Below, piece by piece: positions 1-7,998 of a stretch of 37,525 nucleotides of DNA. The notes under the pieces are model-generated. The model ran no database searches and had not been told where the DNA came from. It saw nothing but the letters and a program-made list of their open reading frames with translations. Source of the stretch: an uncultured Lachnospiraceae bacterium (GTDB lineage Bacteria; Bacillota; Clostridia; Lachnospirales; Lachnospiraceae). A program made the translations under genes and the position numbers. How positions within the stretch are numbered: position 1 is the stretch's first letter; every line of letters begins with the position of its first letter. Location: positions 1 to 37,525 of the forward strand of contig CANPYE010000011.1 of NCBI GenBank assembly GCA_947588005.1. The letters are read 5' to 3'.

Positions 1-422
1 TCACCGCCTTCTAAATCTGCCTTCGAGGCAATCTTACATTTGCAGGGCAACTTGTGCATGGCAAGACGAAGAGCCTCACGGGCGGTGGCTTCATCGACGC
101 CTGCGATCTCAAACAGCACGCGGCCGGGCTTTACGACAGCTACCCAGTACTCCAGGGCGCCTTTACCGGAACCCATTCGGGTCTCGGCGGGCTTCGCCGT
201 AACCGGCTTATCCGGGAAGATCTTGATCCATACTTTACCGCCACGCTTGATATAACGGGTCATGGCAACACGGGCCGCCTCGATCTGGTTGGACTTGATC
301 CAGCAGGGCTCGATGGCTATAAGGCCGTACTCGCCGTTGGAAATGGTATTGCCCCTTAAGGCCTTTCCTGCCATGCTTCCACGGAACTGCTTACGGCGCT
401 TTACTCTCTTAGGCATTAACAT
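1..422 (-). CDS. rplP: 50S ribosomal protein L16 (partial, 3' end outside window)
   Basis: L16 of the large ribosomal subunit, which helps form the A-site tRNA and peptidyl-transferase environment. The product begins [15 protein letters not shown], the family N-terminus, and continues through the typical [20 protein letters not shown] stretch. About 140 codons are present and only the last few residues are missing. The start at 422 is chosen because it gives the usual MLMPKRV beginning and overlaps the rpsC stop by one base (TAATG), indicating translational coupling. It is the most distal S10-operon gene visible here. Confidence 0.97.
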   Translation of the reverse strand, partial: MLMPKRVKRRKQFRGSMAGKALRGNTISNGEYGLIAIEPCWIKSNQIEAARVAMTRYIKRGGKVWIKIFPDKPVTAKPAETRMGSGKGALEYWVAVVKPGRVLFEIAGVDEATAREALRLAMHKLPCKCKIASKADLEGG

Positions 423-1078
423 TATCGATCGCTCCCTTCCTTGTTTCCTTTAGTAGGAAGTATTTCGCCCTTGTAGATCCATACCTTAACGCCGATCTTG
501 CCGTAGGTGGTATCTGCCTCAGCGAATCCGTAGTCAATATCTGCTCTCAGGGTCTGCAGCGGAATGGTTCCCTCGCTGTAGAACTCGGTACGGCACATAT
601 CAGCGCCGCCCAGACGTCCGGAGCAGGCAGTCTTGATTCCCTTGACGCCGGCTTTCATGGAACGGCTCATGGTGCTCTTCATGGCGCGGCGGAAAGACAC
701 ACGGCCTTCCAGCTGCTGCGCGATGTTCTCAGCGACCAGCTGCGCGTCGCGGTCCGGTCTCTTGATCTCCTTGATATCGATAAACAGCTTCTTGGGGGTC
801 AGCTTCTGAACTTCACCCTTCAGCTTCTCGATCTCAGCGCCGCCCTTGCCGATGACAACGCCCGGCTTTGCGGTGTAGATGATCACCTTCACGCGGTCGG
901 AAGCTCTCTCGATCTCGATCTTGGAGATGCCGGAATTATACAGTTTCTTCTTCAGAAAAGTTCTGATCTTATGATCCTCGATCAGATTGTCCGCGAAATC
1001 GCCTTCCGCGTACCATCTGGAATCCCAATCTTTGATGACGCCGACTCTTAAGCCGTGCGGATTAACTTTCTGTCCCAT
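422..1078 (-). CDS. rpsC: 30S ribosomal protein S3
   Basis: S3, a small-subunit head protein at the mRNA entry channel. The 218-residue length is normal for the family. The start [20 protein letters not shown] is the classic S3 N-terminus, and the KH-domain loop is visible as [14 protein letters not shown] around residues 74-87. The C-terminal domain contains the conserved [12 protein letters not shown] segment. It lies 9 nt downstream of rplV and is followed by rplP through a TAATG overlap. Confidence 0.98.
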   Translation of the reverse strand: MGQKVNPHGLRVGVIKDWDSRWYAEGDFADNLIEDHKIRTFLKKKLYNSGISKIEIERASDRVKVIIYTAKPGVVIGKGGAEIEKLKGEVQKLTPKKLFIDIKEIKRPDRDAQLVAENIAQQLEGRVSFRRAMKSTMSRSMKAGVKGIKTACSGRLGGADMCRTEFYSEGTIPLQTLRADIDYGFAEADTTYGKIGVKVWIYKGEILPTKGNKEGSDR

Positions 1079-1087
1079 ATTTGCCTC

Positions 1088-1474
1088 CTATCTCTCATTC
1101 AGCACTACGGTAATGTGGCTCATTCTCTTCTCGATCCGGTAAGCCCTGCCCTGTGCCCTCGGTTTGATTCTCTTCATGGTCGGTCCTTTATTGGCGTAGC
1201 ACTCAGCCACGTAAAGGTTCTCCCTGCTCATGTTGTTATTGTTCTCAGCGTTAGCGATCGCCGATTCCAGTAACTTCTTGATCAGTGAAGAGGCGTATCT
1301 GGGACTGTATGTCAGGATGCCCAGTGCGGTCTGCACGTCCTTGCCCCTGATGGCGTCCAATACAAAGCATGCCTTCTCAACCGACACGCGGGCGTAAGAC
1401 AGCTTCGCCGACGGCCTGGTATCTTTCTGGGCATTTCTCTCTCTCTTGATCTGACTTCTATGTCCTTTAGCCAT
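1088..1474 (-). CDS. rplV: 50S ribosomal protein L22
   Basis: L22 lines the peptide exit tunnel of the 50S subunit. The 128-residue product has the family core ARVSVEKACFVLDAIRGKDV and the C-terminal tunnel-loop region ending in MSHITVVLNER, with the basic GRAYRIEKRMSH stretch before it. It carries a modest basic N-terminal extension (MAKGHRSQIKRER) common in Clostridia. A GGAGG-type ribosome site lies just upstream in the 27-nt gap after rpsS. Confidence 0.97.
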   Translation of the reverse strand: MAKGHRSQIKRERNAQKDTRPSAKLSYARVSVEKACFVLDAIRGKDVQTALGILTYSPRYASSLIKKLLESAIANAENNNNMSRENLYVAECYANKGPTMKRIKPRAQGRAYRIEKRMSHITVVLNER

Positions 1475-1501
1475 TGCTGTAACCTCCTTTCAATCTTCCG
1501 C

Positions 1502-1783
1502 TTAGCGCTTGGCGGTCTTCTTCTCGTCCTTGCCATGGCCCCTGTAGGTCCTGGTTACGACGAACTCGCCAAGCTTATGGCCTACCATATCCTCAGTCAC
1601 ATAGACCGGAACATGCTTTCTGCCGTCATGAACTGCGATTGTATGACCAACCATCTGCGGGAAGATCGTGGAGCGGCGGGACCAGGTCTTGATCACCTGC
1701 TTCTGTCCCGAAGCGTTCATCGCGTCGATCTTCTTCAGAAGATGAGCGTCTGCAAATGGTCCTTTTTTAAGTGAACGTCCCAT
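1502..1783 (-). CDS. rpsS: 30S ribosomal protein S19
   Basis: S19 sits in the small-subunit head and contacts S13 and the A-site region. The 93-residue product starts [19 protein letters not shown], the canonical N-terminus, and includes [21 protein letters not shown] and [14 protein letters not shown], both diagnostic. It lies 19 nt downstream of rplB in normal S10-operon order. Confidence 0.98.
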   Translation of the reverse strand: MGRSLKKGPFADAHLLKKIDAMNASGQKQVIKTWSRRSTIFPQMVGHTIAVHDGRKHVPVYVTEDMVGHKLGEFVVTRTYRGHGKDEKKTAKR

Positions 1784-1802
1784 AAGGTAAATCCTCCTTC
1801 AA

Positions 1803-2648
1803 TTATTTAATGGCGCTGCCGTCACGTCTTCTCACGATCAGCTTGTTGGAATGCTTGTTCTTCTTCCTGGTCTTCAGACCCAGAGCGGGCTTGCCCCACG
1901 GAGTGGAGGGACCCGGACGCCCGATACCGTTCTTGCCTTCGCCGCCGCCGTGCGGGTGATCGTTCGGGTTCATAACAGCGCCGCGGACGGTCGGGCGGAT
2001 GCCCATGTGACGTTTTCTTCCGGCCTTGCCGTAATTGATCAGGTTGTGATCACCGTTGCCCACGACGCCGATGGTTGCGCGGCACTCGATGGGAACCATT
2101 CTCATCTCACCTGACGGGAGTCTTAAGGTTGCGTACTTGCCTTCCTTCGCCATAAGCTGAGCGGCGTTGCCGGCCGCGCGGACCATCTGGCCGCCCTTGC
2201 CGGGATACAGCTCTACGTTATGGATCTGGGCGCCGACCGGGATCTCGGAAAGCGGCAGGCAGTTGCCCAGTCTCGCCTCGGCGTGGGGACCGCTCATGAC
2301 CTTCATGCCGTCGGTCAGCCCTGCCGGAGCCAGGATATAGGACTTCTCGCCGTCTGCGTAGCAGATCAGGGCGATGTTGGCGGAACGGTTCGGATCATAC
2401 TCGATGCCGATCACGGTCGCCGGAATGCCGTCCTTCTTATTTCTCTTGAAATCTACGATTCTGTACTTGGTGCGGTTGCCGCCGCCATGATGCCGGACCG
2501 TGATCTTGCCCTGGTTGTTGCGGCCGGCGTTCTTCTTAAGGGATACGATCAGGGATTTCTCGGGAGTCGTCTTGGTGATCTCGCTGAAATCGGAGCCGGT
2601 CATATGCCTTCTGGAAGGTGTATATGGGTTGTAGGTTTTAATTCCCAT
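1803..2648 (-). CDS. rplB: 50S ribosomal protein L2
   Basis: L2 is needed for subunit association and the peptidyl-transferase centre. The product is 281 residues from the chosen start [14 protein letters not shown], the family N-terminus. A strong GGAAAGGAG ribosome site precedes the ATG by a normal distance. The conserved C-terminal [20 protein letters not shown] segment, with the universally conserved histidine, is intact. The frame stays open 40 codons further upstream, but that stretch is made of two repeat copies and does not look like L2, so it is excluded. Confidence 0.97.
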   Translation of the reverse strand: MGIKTYNPYTPSRRHMTGSDFSEITKTTPEKSLIVSLKKNAGRNNQGKITVRHHGGGNRTKYRIVDFKRNKKDGIPATVIGIEYDPNRSANIALICYADGEKSYILAPAGLTDGMKVMSGPHAEARLGNCLPLSEIPVGAQIHNVELYPGKGGQMVRAAGNAAQLMAKEGKYATLRLPSGEMRMVPIECRATIGVVGNGDHNLINYGKAGRKRHMGIRPTVRGAVMNPNDHPHGGGEGKNGIGRPGPSTPWGKPALGLKTRKKNKHSNKLIVRRRDGSAIK

Positions 2649-2673
2649 GATGCTAACTCCTTTCCTAATTAAC

Positions 2674-2772
2674 GCCCGTTTTTCCGGGCATAAAGGGATG
2701 CCCGCAGGGTGTTTCATTGTGGATGCCCTGTTTTCCAGGCATTCAGGTATACCCGCAGGGTGTTTCATTGTG
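2674..2772 (-). repeat. tandem 48-nt structured repeats in the rplW-rplB gap
   Basis: Two imperfect direct copies (2674-2721 and 2725-2772, period 51 nt) occupy the untranslated gap upstream of rplB. Each starts with a small hairpin: GCCCG/CGGGC in copy 1 and CCTG/CAGG in copy 2. The stem differs between copies but pairing is kept, which suggests selection on RNA structure. Each copy ends with the same block (CCGCAGGGTGTTTCATTGTG on the plus strand), and a partial third GGTGTTTC block lies near 2785-2793. Function is unknown; a role in mRNA processing or L2-level control is only a guess. Confidence 0.75.
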
Positions 2773-2800
2773 AAAACGCGCTCGGGTGTTTCCTTTTATC

Positions 2801-2838
2801 ACGGCGCAGTATAGGGTTTTATTTATCACTGCGTCCGT
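2801..2838 (-). other. hairpin in the rplW-rplB gap
   Basis: On the transcribed strand, ACGGACGCAGT pairs with ACTGCGCCGT around a 17-nt A/T-rich loop. This gives about 10 base pairs with one bulge. It lies between the rplW stop and the tandem repeats. No U tract follows, so it is not an obvious terminator; it may stabilise or process the operon mRNA. Confidence 0.5.
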
Positions 2839-2873
2839 ATGGTCATATTATCTGACGAGCAAGGTCCTTCTCT

Positions 2874-3173
2874 TTACAGTCCCGAGAAGATCTCAATCTC
2901 CTTGCTGTCCTCAGTCAGCCAGACAATGGCCTTCTTGGTCTTCGCCGTCTTGCCGACGCTCATGCCGCGTCTCTTGGTCTTGCCCGGCACGTTCAGGGTA
3001 TTGACCTTCTTTACCTTGGTGCCCGGGAACATCTTCTCAACAGCCTCTTTGATCATGGTCTTGTTGGAATCCGGATGCACTAAGAAGGTGTATTTCTTCT
3101 CAGCCATGCCGTCCATGCTCTTCTCGCTGATGACCGGCTTTAAAATGACGTCGTAATATCTGATATCTGCCAT
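2874..3173 (-). CDS. rplW: 50S ribosomal protein L23
   Basis: L23 sits at the tunnel exit and docks trigger factor and SRP. The 99-residue product begins [19 protein letters not shown], with the family VISEKS signature, and has the [25 protein letters not shown] segment of the beta-alpha-beta core. The start overlaps the rplD stop by one base (TAATG). It is followed by an unusually long 225-nt gap before rplB. Confidence 0.97.
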   Translation of the reverse strand: MADIRYYDVILKPVISEKSMDGMAEKKYTFLVHPDSNKTMIKEAVEKMFPGTKVKKVNTLNVPGKTKRRGMSVGKTAKTKKAIVWLTEDSKEIEIFSGL

Positions 3174-3793
3174 TATGCGTACACCTCCTCGATGCCTGCG
3201 ACAGCCGCCTTCGTCGCGACTACGGTGTTGTACTTCAGGATATCGTACACGTTGATCGTGTTGACCGCCGCGGTCTTGACACCCTGGATATTCCTCGCGG
3301 ACAGAACGGCGTTCTTATTATCGCCATCCAGAACCACCAGCGCCTTCTCAACCTTCAGGTTGTTAAGAACAGTCTGGAACTTCTTCGTCTTGATCTCGTC
3401 GAACTTCATCTCATCCACAACGATGAACTTGTTCTCCTGAACGCGGCTGGTCAGAGCGGACTTAAGAGCCAGTCTCTTCTCCTTCTTGTTCAGCGTGATC
3501 GTGTAGTCCCTGGGGCTGGGAGCGAACACAACGCCGCCGCCCTTCCACTGGGGAGCTCTCGTGGAACCCTGGCGCGCATGGCCGGTTTCTTTCTGTCTCC
3601 AGGGCTTGCGGCCGCCCCCGGATACCTCTCCGCGGGTCTTGGCTTTCTGCGTGCCCTGACGCTTGTTGGCAAGCTGCGCGACAACCGCCATGTGTACCAG
3701 ATGCTCGTTGACCTCAACACCAAAGACAGCGTCGTTAAGCTCAAGCGTCCCTACTTCCTTGCCTTCCATATTGTAAACAGATACGTTTGCCAT
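3173..3793 (-). CDS. rplD: 50S ribosomal protein L4
   Basis: L4 is a 50S assembly protein whose extended loop reaches the exit tunnel; in some bacteria it also autoregulates the S10 operon. The 206-residue product has the signature [19 protein letters not shown] in the tunnel loop and the [12 protein letters not shown] segment near the C-terminus. Length is normal. It lies 29 nt after rplC and is translationally coupled to rplW. Confidence 0.97.
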   Translation of the reverse strand: MANVSVYNMEGKEVGTLELNDAVFGVEVNEHLVHMAVVAQLANKRQGTQKAKTRGEVSGGGRKPWRQKETGHARQGSTRAPQWKGGGVVFAPSPRDYTITLNKKEKRLALKSALTSRVQENKFIVVDEMKFDEIKTKKFQTVLNNLKVEKALVVLDGDNKNAVLSARNIQGVKTAAVNTINVYDILKYNTVVATKAAVAGIEEVYA

Positions 3794-3822
3794 CTGTGTC
3801 TTCCTCCTTTCCTGTCAGCCCG

Positions 3823-4458
3823 TTATTTCCCGACCTTGACAGTCTCTTTCAGCGTTACCAGTGACTTCTTCGGTCCGGGGACAGCGCCCTTTACGAGGAT
3901 CAGGTTGTTCTCAGCGTCAACCCTGACGATCTCCAGATTCTGCACTGTCACTCTCTTGTGGCCCATGTGACCGGGCATCCCTTTGCCCTTGAACACGCGG
4001 CCCGGGGTCGTAGCGGAACCGTTGGAACCCTGATGACGGTGGAACTTGGAACCGTGCGCCATGGGGCCTCTGTGCTGGCCGAATCTCTTGATCGCGCCCT
4101 GGTAGCCCTTGCCCTTGGAAATGGCAGTCGCGTCTACCTTATCGCCGGCAGCGAAGATATCAGCCTTGATCTCGTCCTTAACGGAATACTCATCGGCGTT
4201 CTCCAGCTTCAGCTCACGGATGTATCTCTTATAGGAAACGCCCGCTTTGTCGAAGTGGCCCTTGACAGGCTTGCTCACCAGCTTCTCTCTCTTGTCCACA
4301 AAGCCGACCTGAACCGCCTTGTATCCGTCGTTCTCTTCGGTCTTCACCTGAAGAACGGCGCAGGGGCCGGCCAGAAGGACAGTTACCGGGATCAGAACTC
4401 CGTTGTCGCCGAAGATCTGGGTCATCCCGACCTTTGTTGCCAAAATCGCTTTCTTCAT
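3823..4458 (-). CDS. rplC: 50S ribosomal protein L3
   Basis: L3 is an early 50S assembly protein near the peptidyl-transferase centre. The 211-residue product starts [20 protein letters not shown] and carries the long central loop [18 protein letters not shown] followed by [17 protein letters not shown]. The glutamine methylated by PrmB in enterobacteria is threonine here (GSATTPG). A GGAGGT ribosome site lies just upstream. Confidence 0.97.
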   Translation of the reverse strand: MKKAILATKVGMTQIFGDNGVLIPVTVLLAGPCAVLQVKTEENDGYKAVQVGFVDKREKLVSKPVKGHFDKAGVSYKRYIRELKLENADEYSVKDEIKADIFAAGDKVDATAISKGKGYQGAIKRFGQHRGPMAHGSKFHRHQGSNGSATTPGRVFKGKGMPGHMGHKRVTVQNLEIVRVDAENNLILVKGAVPGPKKSLVTLKETVKVGK

Positions 4459-4650
4459 TCCTTTTACCTCCTGTTTTGTCTACAGCGGAACGCATGCGCC
4501 CTCGCGCCGCGTTCATCCTAGCCTAGAAACAGTCATATAAGCGGAACACTATGACTCCGGCGGACCGGAGATGTTGATTCCTGTGAGGAATAAGTGTTGC
4601 TTCTATATAAACTATATCTGGGTTCGAAACATTGCGCCTGTGTACAATGA
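4459..4650 (-). promoter_or_regulatory. rpsJ-rplC untranslated spacer with two hairpins
   Basis: This 192-nt gap is long for neighbouring S10-operon genes. It contains two perfect small hairpins, CTCCGG-CGGA-CCGGAG at 4555-4570 and ATTCC-TGTGA-GGAAT at 4577-4591. No convincing promoter or open frame is seen. It may be a regulatory or processing region ahead of rplC, but nothing in the sequence proves this. Confidence 0.4.
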
Positions 4651-4968
4651 TTACTTCGTCTTCATCTTAATATCAATGTACACGCCGGCAGGCATCTCAA
4701 GCCTTGACAGAGCTTCCACCGTCTTCTGGTTCGGAGCGGTGATATCGATCAGTCTCTTGTGGGTCCTCTGCTCGAACTGCTCGCGGGAGTCCTTATCCTT
4801 GTGGACTGCGCGCAGGATCGTGACAACCTCTCTCTTGGTGGGCAGCGGCACCGGCCCGCTCACCTGAGATCCCGTCTTCTTCACGGTCTCAATGATCTTC
4901 GCAGCAGACTGATCGACCAGCTTGTGGTCATAAGCCTTAAGTGTGATCCTCATTACCTGACTTGCCAT
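4651..4968 (-). CDS. rpsJ: 30S ribosomal protein S10
   Basis: S10 is a small-subunit head protein that also acts as NusE in transcription antitermination. The 105-residue product has the family core [20 protein letters not shown] and the conserved [24 protein letters not shown] stretch. AAGGAGG precedes the start at a normal distance. It is the first gene of the operon, behind a promoter at 5219-5247 and a leader of about 240 nt. Confidence 0.98.
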   Translation of the reverse strand: MASQVMRITLKAYDHKLVDQSAAKIIETVKKTGSQVSGPVPLPTKREVVTILRAVHKDKDSREQFEQRTHKRLIDITAPNQKTVEALSRLEMPAGVYIDIKMKTK

Positions 4969-5212
4969 AAAAAAAGTCGCCTCCTTTTCGCACTTGTTTG
5001 ACTAAGTACGACAAGCGGTGACTGTACACGCTTCCGGGTGTGTCGCGGTTCTCAGGAGAACCACCACCCGCTTTCTACATTCTTACTGCAGAAACTACTG
5101 TCTGTACAGTGACTTGTCGCCAGTTTTCGCAACTTGACATTCGCTCCACGGAAAACCTGTCTCGCCTCGCGACGGGCAGCAACCTCACGCTTCATCGCTA
5201 TCATGCCACAGC
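4969..5212 (-). promoter_or_regulatory. structured 5' leader of the S10 operon
   Basis: No gene is visible between the promoter and rpsJ. The leader can fold: GACAAG at 5010-5015 is complementary to CTTGTC at 5113-5118, and CTGTAC at 5022-5027 to GTACAG at 5104-5109. Together they make a long-range interrupted stem. It encloses a perfect local hairpin GGTTCT-CAGG-AGAACC at 5047-5062. This architecture fits a ribosomal-protein-responsive or attenuating leader, but I recognise no specific known class. Confidence 0.5.
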
Positions 5213-5218
5213 CTTGTG

Positions 5219-5247
5219 AGTATACCATACTTTATTTGTAAATGCAA
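5219..5247 (-). promoter_or_regulatory. candidate S10-operon promoter
   Basis: On the minus strand, TTGCAT (5247-5242) and TATACT (5224-5219) are separated by exactly 17 nt, a good sigma-A layout. Transcription would start near 5212, upstream of the S10 leader. It lies directly behind the adenylate cyclase gene and its possible terminator. Confidence 0.7.
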
Positions 5248-5258
5248 GAACTTTTTTC

Positions 5259-5282
5259 AAAAAACCGCGCTCCCTACCGCAG
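5259..5282 (-). terminator. weak intrinsic terminator of the signalling cassette
   Basis: On the minus strand, CTGCG and CGCGG pair around an 8-nt loop that contains the adenylate cyclase stop codon, followed directly by TTTTTT. The stem is only five pairs with one G-U, so termination is probably incomplete and some readthrough into the S10 operon is possible. Confidence 0.45.
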
Positions 5283-6329
5283 CCCCTTCAGGGTCAGCAC
5301 CTCGAAGCCCTCTTTCTTTCCTTTCAGGAAGACGTCCCGGCCCAGGGATTCGATCTCGGCCCGCCCGCCAAGCTCGCCGGCGACGCGCCGGCTGATGTAG
5401 ACCACTCCGGGCGGCGCGATGGAGACCAGGCGCGAAGCTGTGTTCACCGTATCACCGATGGCCGTGTAGTCCTTCCGGTCCTGGGCTCCAAGGGAGCCTA
5501 CTACCGCCGTTCCCATGTGTATGCCCGCCGAGAACGCCACATCCTGCCCGTAGTTTTCTTTGGCGAATGTTCTGAATTCCGAAGCCCACTCCATCATATC
5601 CATCGCCGCACGGCACGCCCGGTAGGCTTTGTCCTCACAGGGAAGCGGCGCTCCCCAGAAGGCCATGGTGCAGTCCCCGATGAACTTATCCAGCGTTCCG
5701 CCGTTGCGCTGGATCGCGGTGCTGGTCAGCGTCAGGAAATGATTGAGGATCTCCACCAGCTTCTCCGCCTCCAGCTGCTCCGACATGCTCGTAAATCCGC
5801 GTATATCCACGAACAGTATGGCGATCTCCGTATTCCTGATCCGGATGTCCTCGCCCGTCATCCCGTTCGCCAGCAGTTCTTCCACCACCGCCGGCTCCAT
5901 ATAGCGGGAAAATGTTTCCTTCATCATCCGCCGCTGCATTTCCGCGTAACGGCGGCGGCTTATGGTGTTCTTAAGCCGCAGCTCAACCACAGCCGGGTTG
6001 AACGGTTTCCGTATGAAATCCCAGGCGCCGGCCTCCAGACACCGGTTCTCCGTCTGCTGCCGCTCATCGGCCGTCGAGACAAGGACGGGGATATTCTGCC
6101 ACCGCTTCTCCTTCGAATACTGCTCCAGAAATCCGTAGCCGTCCATTCCGGGCATGATCAGATCCAAAAGAATCCCGTCGACCTCGTCGGTATGGTCCGA
6201 AAGCACCTGCAGCGCCTCCTGCCCGTCCGCCGCCTCCAGAATATCATAATTTTCCTCCAGGCAGCTTCTCAAAATATCCCTGTTAATCTCATCGTCATCC
6301 ACGATCAAAACTGTCGGCCTGCGCTCCAT
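5274..6329 (-). CDS. response regulator-adenylate cyclase fusion
   Basis: The 351-residue protein joins an N-terminal receiver (about 1-120; acidic pocket DDD at 11-13, phospho-acceptor D56 in LLDLIMPG, K108 in RKPF) to a class III nucleotide cyclase (about 165-350). The cyclase keeps metal aspartates D175 (FVDIRGF) and D219 (KFIGD), substrate residues K215 and T289, and transition-state N296 and R300 (VNTASR). It should make cAMP from ATP under phosphorylation control, although the output nucleotide is inferred from family residues. The start at 6329 has AAGGAGA upstream and matches the receiver boundary. It is the last gene of the MBL-GAF-cyclase cassette. No partner histidine kinase is in the window. 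Confidence 0.9.
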   Translation of the reverse strand: MERRPTVLIVDDDEINRDILRSCLEENYDILEAADGQEALQVLSDHTDEVDGILLDLIMPGMDGYGFLEQYSKEKRWQNIPVLVSTADERQQTENRCLEAGAWDFIRKPFNPAVVELRLKNTISRRRYAEMQRRMMKETFSRYMEPAVVEELLANGMTGEDIRIRNTEIAILFVDIRGFTSMSEQLEAEKLVEILNHFLTLTSTAIQRNGGTLDKFIGDCTMAFWGAPLPCEDKAYRACRAAMDMMEWASEFRTFAKENYGQDVAFSAGIHMGTAVVGSLGAQDRKDYTAIGDTVNTASRLVSIAPPGVVYISRRVAGELGGRAEIESLGRDVFLKGKKEGFEVLTLKGLR

Positions 6330-6354
6330 GTCATTCTCCTTTGTCCGCCGAAAA

Positions 6355-7125
6355 TCATCGATTCCAGGGGTTCCTCCGTCCAAACCGTTCCTTCTTGCCG
6401 CCGAAAAACGCCCACATCTGGCGCGCCAGCCGCAGAACCGCATCCTGTTCTCCCACCCGCAGGGCGGCGAACGCGTCTACCTTGCGCAGCTGCCGTTCCA
6501 TTTCCTGCGCGTCCTCCGCGGAGAATATCTGTACAAATGAAATCTCCGGCGGCCTGTCGTCCTCTGGGAAGGCCACATTGGCCATATAATCGTCCAGAAG
6601 GCCCTGCTTGCGGAACAGTTCCGCGGTCGCGTCCGCAAGCTGCTCCAGAAACGCCAGGTCCCTCTCGTCAAACAACATCTTATCCGTCCGGTTGATCACC
6701 TGGATGCAGCCGAACACGACCTTCTTAAGCGACAGCGGCACGCAGATCATGGACTCCGTCCGAAAGCCGGTCTTCGCGTCCGCCTTGCCCGCCCACCGCG
6801 GGTCCTTCTGGCAGTCGGAAATGATCTCCGGGCTTCCTGTCTGGATCACCTTACCGGCAATGCCTTCGCCCGGCAGCAGAGAAAATCCCTTCAGGTCGCC
6901 GCCTCCGAATACCGCCTTGGGCCGGATACGGCCGTCGCCGAACTGGTCATAGAACCAGAATGTGCCCGCCTGCGCATGGATCACCTCTACCACTGTGTCC
7001 AGCGCCGCCGTCAGCGCGTCTTCCAAATGTTTCGTATTTCTGATACTCCGCTCCAGCTGATCGATCGTCCGCTGATAGTGAACGCCCTTCATTGCGTCCC
7101 ACATCGATTCCAATTCGACGCTCAA
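6355..7125 (-). CDS. GAF-domain sensory protein
   Basis: A soluble protein of about 256 residues with a central GAF domain (roughly residues 35-180). Family motifs include GEGIAGKVIQTGSP, the DPRW turn and TESMICVPL followed by GCIQVINR. The NKFDE motif of cyclic-nucleotide-binding GAFs is not present in its canonical form, so the ligand is unknown. The C-terminal third is charged and helical, with no recognised output domain. No ATG gives a good start; I chose TTG at 7125, preceded by GGTGGAG, with ATG at 7104 as the alternative. It sits 25 nt upstream of the cyclase and probably modulates it or reports to it. Confidence 0.8.
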   Translation of the reverse strand: MSVELESMWDAMKGVHYQRTIDQLERSIRNTKHLEDALTAALDTVVEVIHAQAGTFWFYDQFGDGRIRPKAVFGGGDLKGFSLLPGEGIAGKVIQTGSPEIISDCQKDPRWAGKADAKTGFRTESMICVPLSLKKVVFGCIQVINRTDKMLFDERDLAFLEQLADATAELFRKQGLLDDYMANVAFPEDDRPPEISFVQIFSAEDAQEMERQLRKVDAFAALRVGEQDAVLRLARQMWAFFGGKKERFGRRNPWNR

Positions 7126-7168
7126 TGTTCTCCACCTTTCCTTTTCTGTGAAATCATGGCTCGCTGCC

Positions 7169-7951
7169 TTACAGCTCGTATACGTCCCCTTCCCGGGCGA
7201 ACCGCAGGCCCGGCGTATCCGCCATCGCCTCCCGCTCCAGTTCAAGAAGCTCCGCGTCCGGCCGGTCCGGACTGTGATGGGTTATGATAAGTCTCGCTTC
7301 CGGGTACATCCGGTGCAGCGCGCACCCCTCCTGCCATGTGGAATGGCCCCATCCGGGATGCTGCCGGTATTCCTCCTCCGTGTACATGCCGTCGTAGAGC
7401 AGAAGCGAACAGCCCTCTGCCATATGCATCGGAAATGGATCCGTATGTTCATAATCAAATGCGACGCACACCGCGCCGTCTTCCGTCTCCACTCGCAGAA
7501 TATTCGCGGAATCCGGATGATTCGAGGGATGGAAAACCACGCGCGCTCCGTCCAGAATCACCTCGCCCGGCGATTCCGCCTCGCAAAGCTCCGCCTCCGG
7601 CGTGTACGGCCAAAAAGGCGGGCCGATAAACCGTGAGAGCGTATCCTTTCCGTACCACTTCCCGAACTGGGCAAATATCCTTGGTTTAACCGGAAATACG
7701 CCCCAGTTCAGAAGCCCGATCAGATGATCATAGTGGAGATGAGTCAGGAAAATATCGATCTGGCCGCAGTCCCGCAGAAGCTCCTTCGCCCGGTACAAAC
7801 CGCTTCCGCAGTCAAGGATGACTGCATGGCCGCCCCGTTTCAGAATATAACAGCTGGTCGCGCCGCCAAACTCCTGAAACTCCGGTCCCGAAACCGGCCA
7901 GCTGCCGCGGCAGCCCATCACATGAAGCTTCCAGTGTTCCCTCTCGCTCAT
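7169..7951 (-). CDS. metallo-beta-lactamase-fold hydrolase
   Basis: The 260-residue cytosolic protein has the MBL metal motif HLHYDH at 71-76, plus H145, D187 (LLLYDGMY), H203 (GWGHSTW) and H225/H226 (ITHHSP). The fold and the GHSTW-type lid resemble RNase Z/PhnP-like and class III cyclic-nucleotide phosphodiesterase-like MBL enzymes. Because it is co-transcribed with an adenylate cyclase, hydrolysis of a cyclic nucleotide is an attractive but unproven role. GGGAGG lies upstream of the ATG. It follows the 4231-residue surface protein gene after a 47-nt gap filled by a strong hairpin. Confidence 0.85.
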   Translation of the reverse strand: MSEREHWKLHVMGCRGSWPVSGPEFQEFGGATSCYILKRGGHAVILDCGSGLYRAKELLRDCGQIDIFLTHLHYDHLIGLLNWGVFPVKPRIFAQFGKWYGKDTLSRFIGPPFWPYTPEAELCEAESPGEVILDGARVVFHPSNHPDSANILRVETEDGAVCVAFDYEHTDPFPMHMAEGCSLLLYDGMYTEEEYRQHPGWGHSTWQEGCALHRMYPEARLIITHHSPDRPDAELLELEREAMADTPGLRFAREGDVYEL

Positions 7952-7968
7952 TCCACGCCTCCCTTATT

Positions 7969-7992
7969 CCGGGGGCGGCAAGCCGCCCCCGG
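7969..7992. terminator. strong GC hairpin between giant gene and hydrolase gene
   Basis: A perfect inverted repeat, CCGGGGGCGGC and GCCGCCCCCGG with a 2-nt centre, fills the gap between the giant gene stop and the MBL ribosome site. In the direction of the genes it is not followed by a U tract (AATAAGGG follows), while the plus strand has TCTTTCTTATTT after it. It may partially terminate, or act as an mRNA-stabilising end, splitting the surface-machine genes from the signalling cassette. Confidence 0.55.
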
Positions 7993-7998
7993 TCTTTC

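Noticed and set aside
2649-2768. 40-codon N-terminal extension of L2
   Set aside because: The extension is made of the 48-nt repeat twice over, while the internal ATG has an excellent ribosome site and gives the universal L2 N-terminus.
5517-6695. 392-codon plus-strand open frame over the cyclase
   Set aside because: The opposite strand encodes receiver and cyclase motifs with intact catalytic residues; the plus frame is His/Arg/Pro noise.
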